Positions 8,809-20,029 of a DNA stretch of 64,000 nucleotides are shown here, piece after piece. The notes below the pieces were generated by a model. The model was not told the origin of the DNA. It saw only the letters and a list, made by a program, of their open reading frames with translations, and searched no databases. Positions within the stretch are counted from its first letter, which is position 1; each line of letters begins with the position of its first letter. A program made the position numbers and the translations under genes. This DNA is from Edwardsiella anguillarum ET080813 (GTDB taxonomy: Bacteria; Pseudomonadota; Gammaproteobacteria; Enterobacterales; Enterobacteriaceae): positions 1,612,001-1,676,000 of the forward strand of contig NZ_CP006664.1 of assembly GCF_000264765.2 (NCBI RefSeq), in the 5' to 3' direction.

Positions 8809-9260
8809 TACCTTGCCATTCAGGGGTATGGCGGCCTGCTCGGCGATGACGGTAGGGGCGGTGCTTAACGCCAGTTGTTTATTCCCCACGAACCCACCGG
8901 AGATCGACGTAGAACCGAGATAGGCCTTAACCGCGTTAATCGTAGTACCGCGGGTCACCGCACTACCAAGTGTTACCGTGCCGCTAACTGGAACGATAAA
9001 AAAATCATAAGGCTTCAACCCCGAAATGCTAATATCTTTTGTTAAGCTATCCAGCATAACGTTTAATTGCTCGGGAGCCACACTGTAGGGCATATCCAGT
9101 TTATCAACGAAGCCCACCCGTTTCCAACTATGCTACCTGTAGGAACAACACCCTGCTAGTTAAAGGCCAATTGTCCAGGAGTAATCTCAGCCATCGCAGC
9201 AGTAGACAGAATGTTCAAAGTCAATACCGATACTACCAATACATATTTTTTCATATCCAT
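8809..9260 (-). pseudogene. secreted pilin-like/adhesin-like gene, broken
   Basis: The minus-strand frame from the ATG at 9258-9260 (or 9252-9254) encodes a good signal peptide, MKKYVLVVSVLTLNILSTAAMA, followed by EITPGQLAFN and a stop. In the next frame the sequence resumes (GFVDKLDMPYSVAPEQLNVM, later FFIVPVSGTVTLGSAVTRG) with a small, polar, beta-strand-like composition, as in fimbrial subunits or secreted adhesins. It then runs into the IS903-like transposase at about 8808. So it has an in-frame stop, a frameshift and a lost 3' end. I do not recognise the exact family. It lies downstream of two regulator genes on the same strand and may once have been their target. Confidence 0.6.
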
Positions 9261-9625
9261 AACCTTAATTATATAGATCCTTCATCATCATGAGATATTG
9301 AATTAACGCAATTACTTATACTGGAAGAGTACCACATCAGAGATTTATCTGATTTGCAAATCTCTATAGCCAATTAATATTATCCGTAATACACCACCAC
9401 AAACCCATGAACATTATAAATATCACAAGTTTGAGCTGGCCGCTGAATAAACCATTACAAAATAATCTATCACCATCGTACGTAGAGATTCAATCTGGAT
9501 GTTTATTGTCATGCAAGGAATAGCAATAAATAAAATAGAAAATACTCATATAATCGCTCATATGATTTAAATTAACATTAATTCTAGAGTTAGAGTATAT
9601 TATCGGGACCTCTTGCTGCTTATAA
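9261..9625. other. AT-rich leader between the regulators and the pilin-like gene
   Basis: 365 bases of strongly AT-rich sequence without an open frame of note. By position it would hold the promoter of the secreted-protein gene and the 3' UTR of the LuxR-type gene. No factor site is clear. Confidence 0.5.
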
Positions 9626-10362
9626 CTAAATTGAGCAGGAGAATGCCGTTGACATCCGATTACTGCGGATTAACAAACTTCTGCGAAAGTTTCTTGGTAC
9701 ATTGTGGATACCTAGCGAACGGATAATTATCTGCCTATAATGATAAATCGTTTTTTCACTTAAGCCTATTCGCTTGGCACATTTTCGTATCGGAACACCA
9801 TGAACTAACCACTTCATTACAACGTCTATAACTTTTGCTGGCATCCCCATCGTATACATTTCATTAATCAGATAGTGATTCAATGAAGATATAATCGCAT
9901 CTTCTGTAAGAGTTAAAAACTCATTAATATTAGGCACTCCCAAAAAAAATTGGAGTGATGATGATGAATTCAAAAAAAATACATTATGACGCAGCATTAA
10001 AAACACATCATGAAAACTATCTGACATAACTCCTATATAGTCAAGTAAACCCACTTGCCCCATAAACTTTGCGATAACTTTATCTGAAAATAAAAAATAT
10101 GGCTGAATGACTAATATTGGCATATTTGGGTAACTACGGCGAACTTCAATCAACAATGAAATGTTAGCATGTAACTCACCATCCCAAATGAATAGACTAG
10201 GGTTGTTAGCCCTTAACATATTAATGACGTCACTCTCACACTGCGTTGATATTATATCTAACGACTCACCACTACATTTATAGTATAGATCTCTACAAAA
10301 AATATCTAACGTCTGTAAAATAGGCCATTGAGGTGAACAAACAAGCATCTTTTTTTTTTCAT
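9626..10362 (-). CDS. LuxR-type regulator with out-of-frame A10 tract after the start
   Basis: The gene encodes a helix-turn-helix regulator of about 245 residues with a receiver-like N-terminal half (LVCSPQWPILQTL, SLFIWDG, MPILVIQPY) and a C-terminal LuxR/FimZ-type HTH (RKCAKRIGLSEKTIYHYRQI; about 9703-9823). The natural start is the ATG at 10360-10362, with GGGAGG just upstream and an ATGA overlap with the stop of the preceding regulator. That ATG is followed by ten A (10350-10359), which put translation into a frame that stops after 16 codons. Eleven or eight A would restore MKKK(K)MLVCSPQ. As written the gene is OFF unless slippage occurs. AT-rich; acquired in origin. Confidence 0.75.
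10350..10359 (-). repeat. A10 homopolymer at codons 2-5 of the LuxR-type gene
   Basis: Ten consecutive A (T on the plus strand) directly follow the ATG. Tracts of this length are known to slip in replication (phase variation) and in transcription (frame rescue). Here the tract length sets whether the regulator is read through. Confidence 0.85.
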
Positions 10363-10883
10363 ATGTCCTCCCTAATACTCTTCCGCAAAGTAAAAACATC
10401 CTGCCAAGTCAATTTATTAACTAAGCTATAGTTGATACGATGCAAAGGTAATTTCTTTTTCTTTTTCTTCGCTTCATTCATCCTCTCCGCAGCTGGCCGA
10501 GGGAAAAAACTTTGTAGATCAACTGAATCTATAAAGTAATCTATCCGACGAACATATCCATTGCGGTATACATGTTCCTTTGTCCTTGTGGATATCAACC
10601 TATTATTCCTTAAATAAAACAATACACTAGAGGCCCTTCTGGCTGATATTTTAAAGGCGTTACTAATATCATTCCTATCAATCCAGCGTTGCTGCTGCTG
10701 CCCCCACAAAGCAACAATTAAATATAGAGGAAATCTACAATATTGTATTAGAGATACTGGTATCCAACACTCCAACTCTGAGTGATACTTTCCATTGTCA
10801 GACGGCGATAACACATTTGCAATAGTATTACCACTGTGCATAGCGACCTTATTATTGATCATATTATGTTCAATTTGATTCAT
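10359..10883 (-). CDS. CaiF/GrlA-type transcriptional regulator
   Basis: A 174-residue protein. Residues about 40-105 (WIPVSLIQYCRFPLYLIVAL, WIDRNDISNAFKISARRAS, YLRNNRLI) match the CaiF/GrlA family of enterobacterial regulators, which includes GrlA, the activator of the LEE type III secretion island, and CaiF of the carnitine operon. The tail is very lysine-rich (KKKKKK around 138-143). The ATG at 10881-10883 has AGGTAG close upstream. Its TGA overlaps the ATG of the LuxR-type gene (ATGA), so the two are translationally coupled. Its place beside selC, where LEE inserts in some E. coli, is suggestive but no type III genes are in the window. Confidence 0.75.
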   Translation of the reverse strand: MNQIEHNMINNKVAMHSGNTIANVLSPSDNGKYHSELECWIPVSLIQYCRFPLYLIVALWGQQQQRWIDRNDISNAFKISARRASSVLFYLRNNRLISTRTKEHVYRNGYVRRIDYFIDSVDLQSFFPRPAAERMNEAKKKKKKLPLHRINYSLVNKLTWQDVFTLRKSIREDI

Positions 10884-11826
10884 ATCTACCTGACCTATAA
10901 ATACTCTATAAGCAATAGTTTAATTTGAAACTATTCAACTGGCATCTTAATTTATTCGCGTTTTAAAAAGCATTGATACAACTATATCGCATGCCTCCAC
11001 CACCTATAATCAATGACCTCACATCATGCCTACTCCGTAATTTTTAAAGAATATTCTTTACCGTAAATTTAATAAAACAACAACTGCTTATCGAGTCGAT
11101 AAATAAATTTGATCGATTGATTTATTCACCTTTCTTATATTTCATAAAACGAAGTAAAAAAATAATTATAAGTATGATAATTAAGAGTTACGGGTAACGC
11201 CATGAAATAGAACAAATAAACAATAAAAGTGTTACATAAGTACATATCAAATATACAAAAATAGAACATTATAACACAATGAAAAATATCATCTTTTTTG
11301 TTTTATGATGCATTTTTGCAGGAAAACCTATGGTGTGTGATAAAAGTTAATAGATAATCACTTTTCATACACATCGAAAACGATAAGAAAGCATTGTGAA
11401 ACTTTTTTTTATAATGTTCAGTACAAATCGCCAAATCATAAACAAGACTAATCTAAGAATCATAGAATAGTCTTATAATAGATGATGGTATAGACACCAC
11501 GACTTAATTGCCATTCTCACGCATTTAAATAGATATAAAAACTTACACCTAGTAGATATATGTAATATCAGGAAATTAAATATTACACATCTCGACAATA
11601 TTCATTGATAATAACTATCAATACCATTTAAGCGGTTTGTATCTCCATTAATGCTTCTGTACGATGACCTTCAACATATAAGCTCTGACGGACATTCGAT
11701 AATGCAAAACGTCATAGCAGTGACCTCTTCCCAGATCTCTCCCCTTTGTTCAGCACCAATGTAAAGTAGATTGCTCGTTTTTCTCCTGAAAAAAAATTAT
11801 CTGACATAAAAAAGGCACATTATAAT
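10884..11826. other. about 0.9 kb of AT-rich DNA with no gene
   Basis: No open frame of interest on either strand; runs of A and T throughout. It contains the promoter region of the two-regulator operon and probably H-NS-type binding sequence. The far end (about 11630-11780) is less AT-rich and may be a worn fragment of an old gene, but I cannot name it. Confidence 0.5.
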
Positions 11827-12195
11827 ACCGAGAAACAAGTTGCTTTTGCTCTGAAACAAGCCGAAATCCGATACTCGAGTGGAGGAATTCTGCAGAAAAA
11901 TGGAAGTATTGGGGACTATTTTTTACAATTGAAAAAAAGGTTGCATCGTTTGCGCCAGCGCGAGGAAGAAAATCAACGCTTAAAACGTCGGATGGCAGAT
12001 GTAAGTCTGGTCAAAGAGATGCTGCAGAAAGCTATCAAAAAAGTTCTAAGGCCGGTGCAAAAGCGCGAGGCCGTCGCCTGGCTGCTGGCGGCCTATCGTA
12101 TCGGGTTACGTCAGGGTTGTCGTCTGATGATGCAATGCACCGTACCGGTTGTATGGGAGAGAGTTAAGTCCGGGAACTCAGGCTGCCCCCGATAG
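11827..12195 (+). pseudogene. IS3-family transposase (orfA and start of orfB), degenerate
   Basis: The plus strand reads TEKQVAFALKQAE, then in a shifted frame VEEFCRKMEV with TIFYN, then REEENQRLKRRMADVSLVKEMLQ and RPVQKREAVAWLLAAYR. These are successive pieces of an IS3-family (IS407-like) OrfA HTH/leucine-zipper and the beginning of OrfB. The frame changes and stop at 12195 show it is inactive. The catalytic DDE part of OrfB is absent on this strand. Confidence 0.75.
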
Positions 12196-12376
12196 AAGCG
12201 TAATACGCTTTTTCTGCTTCTACAGAGGGGGGAGGATAACCGATTCGCTCCAGCAACCGACGATTATTGTATCCGTCCCCCCACGTCAGTGTGGCCAGCC
12301 CCACTTCCTGCCAGTTTTTCCAGCTCTGTCGGTGTGTCACCTCCGCTTTGTACAGACCGTTGATACTTTCGGCCAT
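12164..12376 (-). pseudogene. IS3-family OrfB 3' fragment, opposite orientation
   Basis: The minus strand encodes MAESINGLYKAEVTH, WKNWQEVGLATLTWGDGYNN and RRLLERIGYPPP...EAEKAYYAS. This is the C-terminal part of an IS3-family integrase core, including the last catalytic Glu region (AESINGLYK). It abuts the plus-strand IS3 fragment head to head, so the two are not one simple element; an inversion or two insertions are needed. Confidence 0.75.
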
Positions 12377-12424
12377 AGTATTATCGTAAGAGTCACCTGT
12401 GCTTCCCGTGGAAGCCAGAAGCTC

Positions 12425-12587
12425 AGCTTCCTACAGACGCTGCGTGATTACGATAGTCGGGGCGCGGAGGCTATGGACATGGTGCTAAAATAACGAAGGT
12501 AGGAATGCCAGAAAGCGTGCGTCTTGCCTGACAATAGCCACCATCTGCAAGGCTGCTTATCCAAAATCTGATTTATTCAACAACGCC
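12425..12587 (+). mobile_element. IS903-like (IS5 family) remnant, right copy
   Basis: The plus strand carries TLRDYDSRGAEAMDMV and, after a frame change, GMPESVRLA followed by TGA. These are the last residues of an IS903-type transposase. They are followed by a terminal inverted repeat at 12570-12587 (GATTTATTCAACAACGCC). Only the 3' tip of the element remains. It is in inverted orientation to the copy at 8008-8808, with both terminal repeats facing outward. Confidence 0.75.
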
Positions 12588-12641
12588 ATAAAGGATTAAA
12601 AGGAATTTTGTTGCGCTCGGGAGAGTTCAGAAGAGGCTGAT

Positions 12642-12736
12642 TGGCGGAAGATCACAGGAGTCGAACCTGCCCGGGACCGCTGGCGGCCCCAACCGGATTT
12701 GAAGTCCGGCCGCCCCACCGGGGACGATGATCTTCC
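12642..12736 (-). tRNA. selC: tRNA-Sec (anticodon TCA)
   Basis: 95 nt including the encoded CCA. The sequence starts GGAAGATC, has the long extra arm and the 8-bp acceptor stem of selenocysteine tRNA, the anticodon loop GGACTTCAAATCC and a GGTTCGACTCC T-arm, nearly identical to E. coli selC. It delivers selenocysteine at UGA in selenoproteins such as formate dehydrogenases. Its 3' end faces the IS-rich island; selC is a known integration hotspot. No second copy of its 3' end was found in the window. Confidence 0.97.
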
Positions 12737-12820
12737 AATCGATGCGGCGGGAGTATACCCCACAACCGGGGGCCGGGCGCAAGGAGAAATCCCCGCCCGG
12801 CACGCCGGGCGGACATTACG

Positions 12821-15259
12821 CTAAAGCAGACGCGCCAGACGGTTAAGATCCGACTGGATGGCGCCGGCGGTAACATCGCGCCCCGCGCCGGGGCCGCGGA
12901 TCACCAGCGGGTTATCACGATACCAGCGGCTTTCGATCGCGAACACGTTGTCGCACGGCAACAGCGACGCCAGCGGGTGCTCCGGGCGCACGGCCTCAAC
13001 GCCGACGCGCGCCTTACCGTTGGCGTCAAAGCGTGCCACGTAGCGCAGCACCAGCCCCATCTCATTGGCCGCCTCCAGACGCTGCAGCATCTGCTCGTCC
13101 AGCGCTTCGCCGTTCTCAAAAAAGTGATCGATAGAGCCCTGCTCGCCGCCGGCCGGCACCAGGGACTCGACCCGGACCTGGGCAGGCTCAATGTCATATC
13201 CCGCCTCGCGTGCCAGGATCACCAGCTTGCGCATCACGTCCTGACCGGAAAGATCCACCCGCGGATCGGGCTCTGTCAGACCCTGCTGCCAAGCCTGGTC
13301 CACCAGCGCACTAAAGGGAACCGAGCCGTCAAACTGTAGAAACAGCCAGGAGAGGGTGCCGGAGAAAATGCCGCTGATGGACAGAATCGTATCGCCGCTG
13401 TCGCGCAGATCGCGCACGGTGTAGTTAACCGGCAGCCCGGCGCCCACGGTCGCGTTATACAGCCAGTGGCGCCCGGTTTTCTCAAATGCGTCGCGGATCT
13501 GGCGGTATTCATGGCCGTCGGCGGCGCCGGCCAGCTTGTTGGCGCTAACCACGTGGAAACCGTAGCTGGCAAAATCCCGGTACTGCTGGGCCAGCGAGGG
13601 ACTGGCCGTCACATCGAGCACCACCAAATCATCATAGGGGTGAGCCCGCATCCACAGGAACAGCGACTCTTCATCCAGCGCCTGCGCCTCATCGTCGAAG
13701 AAGGCCAGCGCACGGCTGGCGTCCAGCCCCTCATAGCTCAGCAGGCTGCGATTGCTGTCGACCACCCCGGCCAGAATAAACTCGAAACCGCTGCGCGCCG
13801 ACAGGTTGCCCTGCTCGCGCGCGAATAGCTCCAGCCAGCGAGAACCGATGTTGCCCTTACCAAACAGGATCAGGCCGACGCGCTTTTCTGCCCGGAACAG
13901 CGAGCTGTGCAGCCCCTGCACCAGCGCCTCCGTCGGGCCGCAGCGCAGCACTGCCACCAGGCTGATGCTCTCCTCCGACTGCCAGATAAATTCGACCGGC
14001 TGCTCCTTAAGCTGCTGATAAAAACGGTGGGCATGCAGTGGATTGCGGCAGACACCGGCACCGACCATCGCCACCAACGCCAAGCCGTCGCGCAGCTGTA
14101 GCAGGCCCGGAATCGCCGACTCCTCCAGCAGCTTAAATACGCTGCCGACCACCTCCGCGGTGTAGCACAGCTGGATCAATCCGCGATCGCGATGGATCCC
14201 GCTGGCCAGCGGGCGCAGCTGGCTGCGCGTCAGAATACGCGCCACCTCTTGGTGTACGTGGCTGAACTCATGACCGGCGGGAACGTGCAGCTCAATCAGG
14301 CAGACATCATCATGGCTGGTGACAATCTTGGCGCCGTTGCCGCTGGCCAGCACCCGCTCGATGCGGGTCGACCCCTGCTGCGGCTGATAGCTGCAGCGCA
14401 GCTGCAGATCGATATCGCTAGCGGACACTGGCTGCAGCGTGCGGGCGTGCAGCACCGGCGCAGCCAGACGCGCCAGCTCGCTGGCCTCATCCAGACGCAG
14501 CAGCGGCAGCAGACAGGCATCCTTCACCTTACGCGGATCGGCGCTGTAGACCCCGGCGACATCGCTCCAGATAGTCACGCGCCGCACGCCGGCCAAGGCG
14601 CCGATCTGCGTCGCCGAATAGTCAGAACCGTTACGGCCAAGCAAGACCGTTTCACCCACGCCGCTGCGGCTGATAAAGCCGGTGACCACCAGGCGCTTAT
14701 TAGAATGCTGGGCCAGCAGCTGCAGCAGCAGCGGATAGGAGCGCCCTTCATCCACCTGCGGCTGAGCGGCGCGCTCGGCGCGCAGGAAATCCCGCGCATC
14801 CAGCCACGCTGACTCCATGCCCTGCGTCTGCAGCACCGCCGCCATCAGCCGGGCGGACCAAATCTCACCGTGGCCCACCACCTCGGCATAGGCCGCCTCA
14901 TCGATCTCGCCATCCAGCAGCGCCGCCAGGCGCTCAAGATCCCGAACAAAGTGCGTCTGTAGCGGCTCCGCCATATCCGGCGGCAGCAAGCCAGCAATCA
15001 GCTCGCTCTGGTAACGGCGCAGGGCTTGCTGTACCTGATGGGCAGAGATGCGATCGCTCTGGCTGAGCTTGAGCCAGCTGATCAGCTGATTAGTGGTGCT
15101 GCCCGCCGCCGACACGACCATCATGTCGCCGGGGCGGCTGTATTCCGCCATGATCCCCGCGACGCGCAAATAACACTTTACATCTGCCAGGCTACTGCCG
15201 CCGAACTTATGCAGCTGGCGCTCTGCCTGCTGCTGCCCCGTTACCGCTTGTGCACTCAT
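12821..15259 (-). CDS. metL: bifunctional aspartokinase II / homoserine dehydrogenase II
   Basis: MetL catalyses the first and third steps from aspartate toward methionine and threonine: phosphorylation of aspartate and NADPH-dependent reduction of aspartate semialdehyde. The 812-residue protein (E. coli 810) has KFGGSS at 18-23 and GRNGSDYSA at 208-216 in the kinase, a central ACT-like region, and the dehydrogenase Rossmann motif FGKGNIG at 466-472. It follows metB by three bases in a metBL operon repressed by MetJ. The ATG at 15257-15259 follows GGTAAG. The gene ends 85 bases from selC. Confidence 0.97.
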   Translation of the reverse strand: MSAQAVTGQQQAERQLHKFGGSSLADVKCYLRVAGIMAEYSRPGDMMVVSAAGSTTNQLISWLKLSQSDRISAHQVQQALRRYQSELIAGLLPPDMAEPLQTHFVRDLERLAALLDGEIDEAAYAEVVGHGEIWSARLMAAVLQTQGMESAWLDARDFLRAERAAQPQVDEGRSYPLLLQLLAQHSNKRLVVTGFISRSGVGETVLLGRNGSDYSATQIGALAGVRRVTIWSDVAGVYSADPRKVKDACLLPLLRLDEASELARLAAPVLHARTLQPVSASDIDLQLRCSYQPQQGSTRIERVLASGNGAKIVTSHDDVCLIELHVPAGHEFSHVHQEVARILTRSQLRPLASGIHRDRGLIQLCYTAEVVGSVFKLLEESAIPGLLQLRDGLALVAMVGAGVCRNPLHAHRFYQQLKEQPVEFIWQSEESISLVAVLRCGPTEALVQGLHSSLFRAEKRVGLILFGKGNIGSRWLELFAREQGNLSARSGFEFILAGVVDSNRSLLSYEGLDASRALAFFDDEAQALDEESLFLWMRAHPYDDLVVLDVTASPSLAQQYRDFASYGFHVVSANKLAGAADGHEYRQIRDAFEKTGRHWLYNATVGAGLPVNYTVRDLRDSGDTILSISGIFSGTLSWLFLQFDGSVPFSALVDQAWQQGLTEPDPRVDLSGQDVMRKLVILAREAGYDIEPAQVRVESLVPAGGEQGSIDHFFENGEALDEQMLQRLEAANEMGLVLRYVARFDANGKARVGVEAVRPEHPLASLLPCDNVFAIESRWYRDNPLVIRGPGAGRDVTAGAIQSDLNRLARLL

Positions 15260-15262
15260 CGC

Positions 15263-16423
15263 TTACCTCGTTGCTGCTGCCTGAAATGCCTGTTCCAGAT
15301 CAGCGATTAAATCATCACCGTCCTCAATACCCACGGAAATACGCAGCAGACTGTCGCTAATGCCTGCCGCTCTGCGCGCTTCCGGCGCCATGCCGGCGTG
15401 GGTCATGGTGGCGGCATGGGAGATCAGGCTCTCCACCCCCCCCAGAGACTCTGCCAGTGTAAACAGTTGCAGGGATTTTAGGAAACGCCGTAGATGGGAC
15501 TCATCTCCCTCTAACTCAAAACTGAGCATGGCGCCAAAGCCCCGCTGCTGGCGGGCGGCAATGGCGTGACCGGGGTGCGTCGACAGCGACGGATGATACA
15601 GCCGCGCGACCTGCGGCTGCGCCCGTAGCCAGTCGAGGATACGCAGTGCATTGGCCTGCTGCAGCGCGATACGCGGCGCCAGCGTGCGTAGCCCCCTCAG
15701 CAGCAGATAGCAGTCAAAAGGCGCGCCGGTCACCCCGATATTATTTCCCCACCAGGCCAGCTCCTGCGCCATCGCCGCCGTTTTGGCGATCACCGCCCCG
15801 GCCACCACGTCGGAGTGGCCGTTCAGGTACTTGGTACAGGAGTGCAGCACCAGATCGGCGCCCAGCGCCAGCGGCTGCTGCAGCGCCGGACTGAGGAACG
15901 TATTATCCACCGCCGTCAGGGCGCCCACTCGCTGCGCGGCGGCGCAGATCGCGGCGATATCCACCACCCGCAGCAGCGGATTGCTCGGCGTCTCAACCAG
16001 TACCAGCTTCGGACGCAGCGCCATCGCCCGGACCAGCGCCTGCGCATCGCCCTGATCGACGAATACCACTCGGAAAGCCCCCCGGCGCGCCAGGCTGTCG
16101 AGCAGGCGATAGCTGCCGCCATAGCAGTCGTGCGGCGCCAGCAGCAGATCGCCGGGGGAGAGCAGCGCCGTACACATCAGATGGATCGCGCCCATTCCGC
16201 TGGCGGTCACCACCGCACCGGCCCCCCCTTCCAGCTCCGCCAGCGCCCGCTCGGCCACGTCACGCGTGGGATTTCCGCGCCGGGCATAGTCGTGCGTGCG
16301 CGGCTGATTAAAATCAGTAAAGTTGTAGGTGGTGGAAAGATGGATGGGTGGAACCACGCTGCCATACTGCTCATCGTCGTTCAGCCCACAGCGCACTGCC
16401 TGAGTTGCCGGTTGATAGCGCAC
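15263..16423 (-). CDS. metB: cystathionine gamma-synthase
   Basis: PLP enzyme joining O-succinylhomoserine and cysteine to form cystathionine in methionine synthesis. The 386-residue length equals E. coli MetB. The PLP-binding lysine is K198 in SCTKYLNGHSD; other signatures are SRRGNPT-like ARRGNPT (47-53) and PHDCYGGSYRL. The start is GTG at 16421-16423, eight bases after AGGGAGG, and gives the family N-terminus; the longer frame to 16477 runs into the leader. First gene of the metBL operon, with met boxes about 60 bases upstream. Confidence 0.96.
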   Translation of the reverse strand: MRYQPATQAVRCGLNDDEQYGSVVPPIHLSTTYNFTDFNQPRTHDYARRGNPTRDVAERALAELEGGAGAVVTASGMGAIHLMCTALLSPGDLLLAPHDCYGGSYRLLDSLARRGAFRVVFVDQGDAQALVRAMALRPKLVLVETPSNPLLRVVDIAAICAAAQRVGALTAVDNTFLSPALQQPLALGADLVLHSCTKYLNGHSDVVAGAVIAKTAAMAQELAWWGNNIGVTGAPFDCYLLLRGLRTLAPRIALQQANALRILDWLRAQPQVARLYHPSLSTHPGHAIAARQQRGFGAMLSFELEGDESHLRRFLKSLQLFTLAESLGGVESLISHAATMTHAGMAPEARRAAGISDSLLRISVGIEDGDDLIADLEQAFQAAATR

Positions 16424-16481
16424 CTGATTGCCCTCCCTGAAATAGCGCCAACAATGGATAGAGCGTAACCGCTGCAAAAAT

Positions 16482-16513
16482 AGACGTCAATACATCTAGC
16501 CATCTAAAAGTCT
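16482..16513. promoter_or_regulatory. four tandem met boxes (MetJ operator)
   Basis: Four adjacent 8-bp units resembling AGACGTCT: AGACGTCA, ATACATCT, AGCCATCT and AAAAGTCT. MetJ dimers bind such arrays cooperatively with S-adenosylmethionine. The position between divergent metB and metJ fits control of both. Confidence 0.85.
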
Positions 16514-16706
16514 TTGCGTATGGATTGAGGTAGATAGGATTAACCGCTAAAATTGGCACAGTCTGTTTGTGGTTATCGCCTCCCTGGATACCAGCGCGGC
16601 AAACGTGATCATCCACGCTGATCCCGCCATTGTGTTAGGGATACGGGATACAATCAGGCATAATAGCCCGTTGTCTCGGAATAATTATTTGTGAAGGTAT
16701 CTCCTC

Positions 16707-17027
16707 ATGGCTGCAGAATGGAACGGTGAATATATTAGCCCTTACGCTGAGCACGGCAAAAAGAGTGAGCAGGTTAAAAAGATTACGGTATCCATTCCGC
16801 TGAAAGTATTAAAAATACTCACGGACGAGCGCACCCGCCGCCAGGTAAATAACCTGCGTCACGCGACGAATAGCGAACTGCTGTGTGAGGCCTTTCTGCA
16901 CGCGTTTACCGGTCAACCGCTGCCGGATGACGACGATCTGCGCAAAGATCGCAGCAATGAAATCCCGGAGGCGGCCAAAGAAATGATGCGCCAGCTGGGG
17001 ATCGATCCGGAAACCTGGGAATACTGA
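16707..17027 (+). CDS. metJ: methionine repressor MetJ
   Basis: Ribbon-helix-helix repressor of the methionine regulon, with S-adenosylmethionine as corepressor. 106 residues, almost identical to E. coli MetJ (105; one extra Ala after the start). The DNA-contacting strand KKITVSIPL is at 24-32 and [20 protein letters not shown] follows. ATG 16707-16709 has GAAGG upstream. It diverges from metB across the met-box array and so is probably autoregulated. Confidence 0.97.
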   Translation: MAAEWNGEYISPYAEHGKKSEQVKKITVSIPLKVLKILTDERTRRQVNNLRHATNSELLCEAFLHAFTGQPLPDDDDLRKDRSNEIPEAAKEMMRQLGIDPETWEY

Positions 17028-17101
17028 TACGCGCAGCGTCCGGATGCATTCACCCTGGGCGTTGCCTTGGCATGAGCGAACCGCGGCGTTGTTCAGGCAA
17101 T

Positions 17102-17128
17102 AAAAAAGGCACCCGAGGGTGCCTTTTT
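17102..17128. terminator. bidirectional terminator between metJ and rpmE
   Basis: GGCACCC (17108-17114) and GGGTGCC (17117-17123), flanked by six A on the left and five T on the right. It can terminate convergent transcripts from metJ and rpmE. Confidence 0.9.
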
Positions 17129-17141
17129 CGTCGGTTCCAAA

Positions 17142-17354
17142 TTACTTGGAACCCACCATGTTGAAGCGCTTGTTGAAGCGATCAACGCGGCCGCCGGTAG
17201 CGACGTCACGCTGCTTACCGGTGTAGAACGGGTGGCATTTGTCGCACACGTCCAGGCTCAGATCGTGACCAACGGTAGAGTGGGTCTTGATAACGTTGCC
17301 GCAAGAGCAGGTTGCAGTGATGGCAACGTAGTTCGGATGGATACCTTCTTTCAT
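17142..17354 (-). CDS. rpmE: 50S ribosomal protein L31
   Basis: 70-residue large-subunit protein, zinc-binding (C+) type: Cys16, Cys18, Cys37 and Cys40 in CSCG and CDKC. The ATG at 17352-17354 ([13 protein letters not shown]) has AGAGG upstream; the open frame upstream to 17441 is leader. It diverges from priA, as in E. coli. The zinc form implies that an alternative Cys-free paralogue elsewhere may replace it in zinc starvation. Confidence 0.97.
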   Translation of the reverse strand: MKEGIHPNYVAITATCSCGNVIKTHSTVGHDLSLDVCDKCHPFYTGKQRDVATGGRVDRFNKRFNMVGSK

Positions 17355-17436
17355 GGGGAAAACCTCTGTTAAGGCCGCGTCGCTATCCGGCCCTTTTCCG
17401 CCAGACACCACGCGTGGTTGATAAAATCGGGTTTGA

Positions 17437-19752
<2,316 letters not shown>

Positions 19753-20029
19753 GGGCGTCGGCGTGGAAATGAAGTGCGATCGGGATCGAAAAAATCTATT
19801 CACATCACACTTTCCCTGCAAATTAAGTAACTATCACCCCCGCTGTTCCGTTTAATATGTGATCATATACTCACCGGCCATCCATTGACGGCGGCCGGTG
19901 TCGGCGGCGGACGAGGCTGCCTTCGGAGAGAACAGAACTATCGCTGGCGCAATCGTTACCTTCGCCGCGGGATAATGATCGGGAAGTCATATCATCGCGC
20001 CAGCATGGACTGACGCAAGGAGAAACGCG

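Noticed and set aside
12642-12670. Possible phage attachment core at the selC 3' end
   Set aside because: A second copy of the selC 3' end would be needed; I found none in the window, and no integrase.
14192-14812. 206-codon plus-strand frame
   Set aside because: Lies within metL on the opposite strand; a product of GC-rich codon bias.
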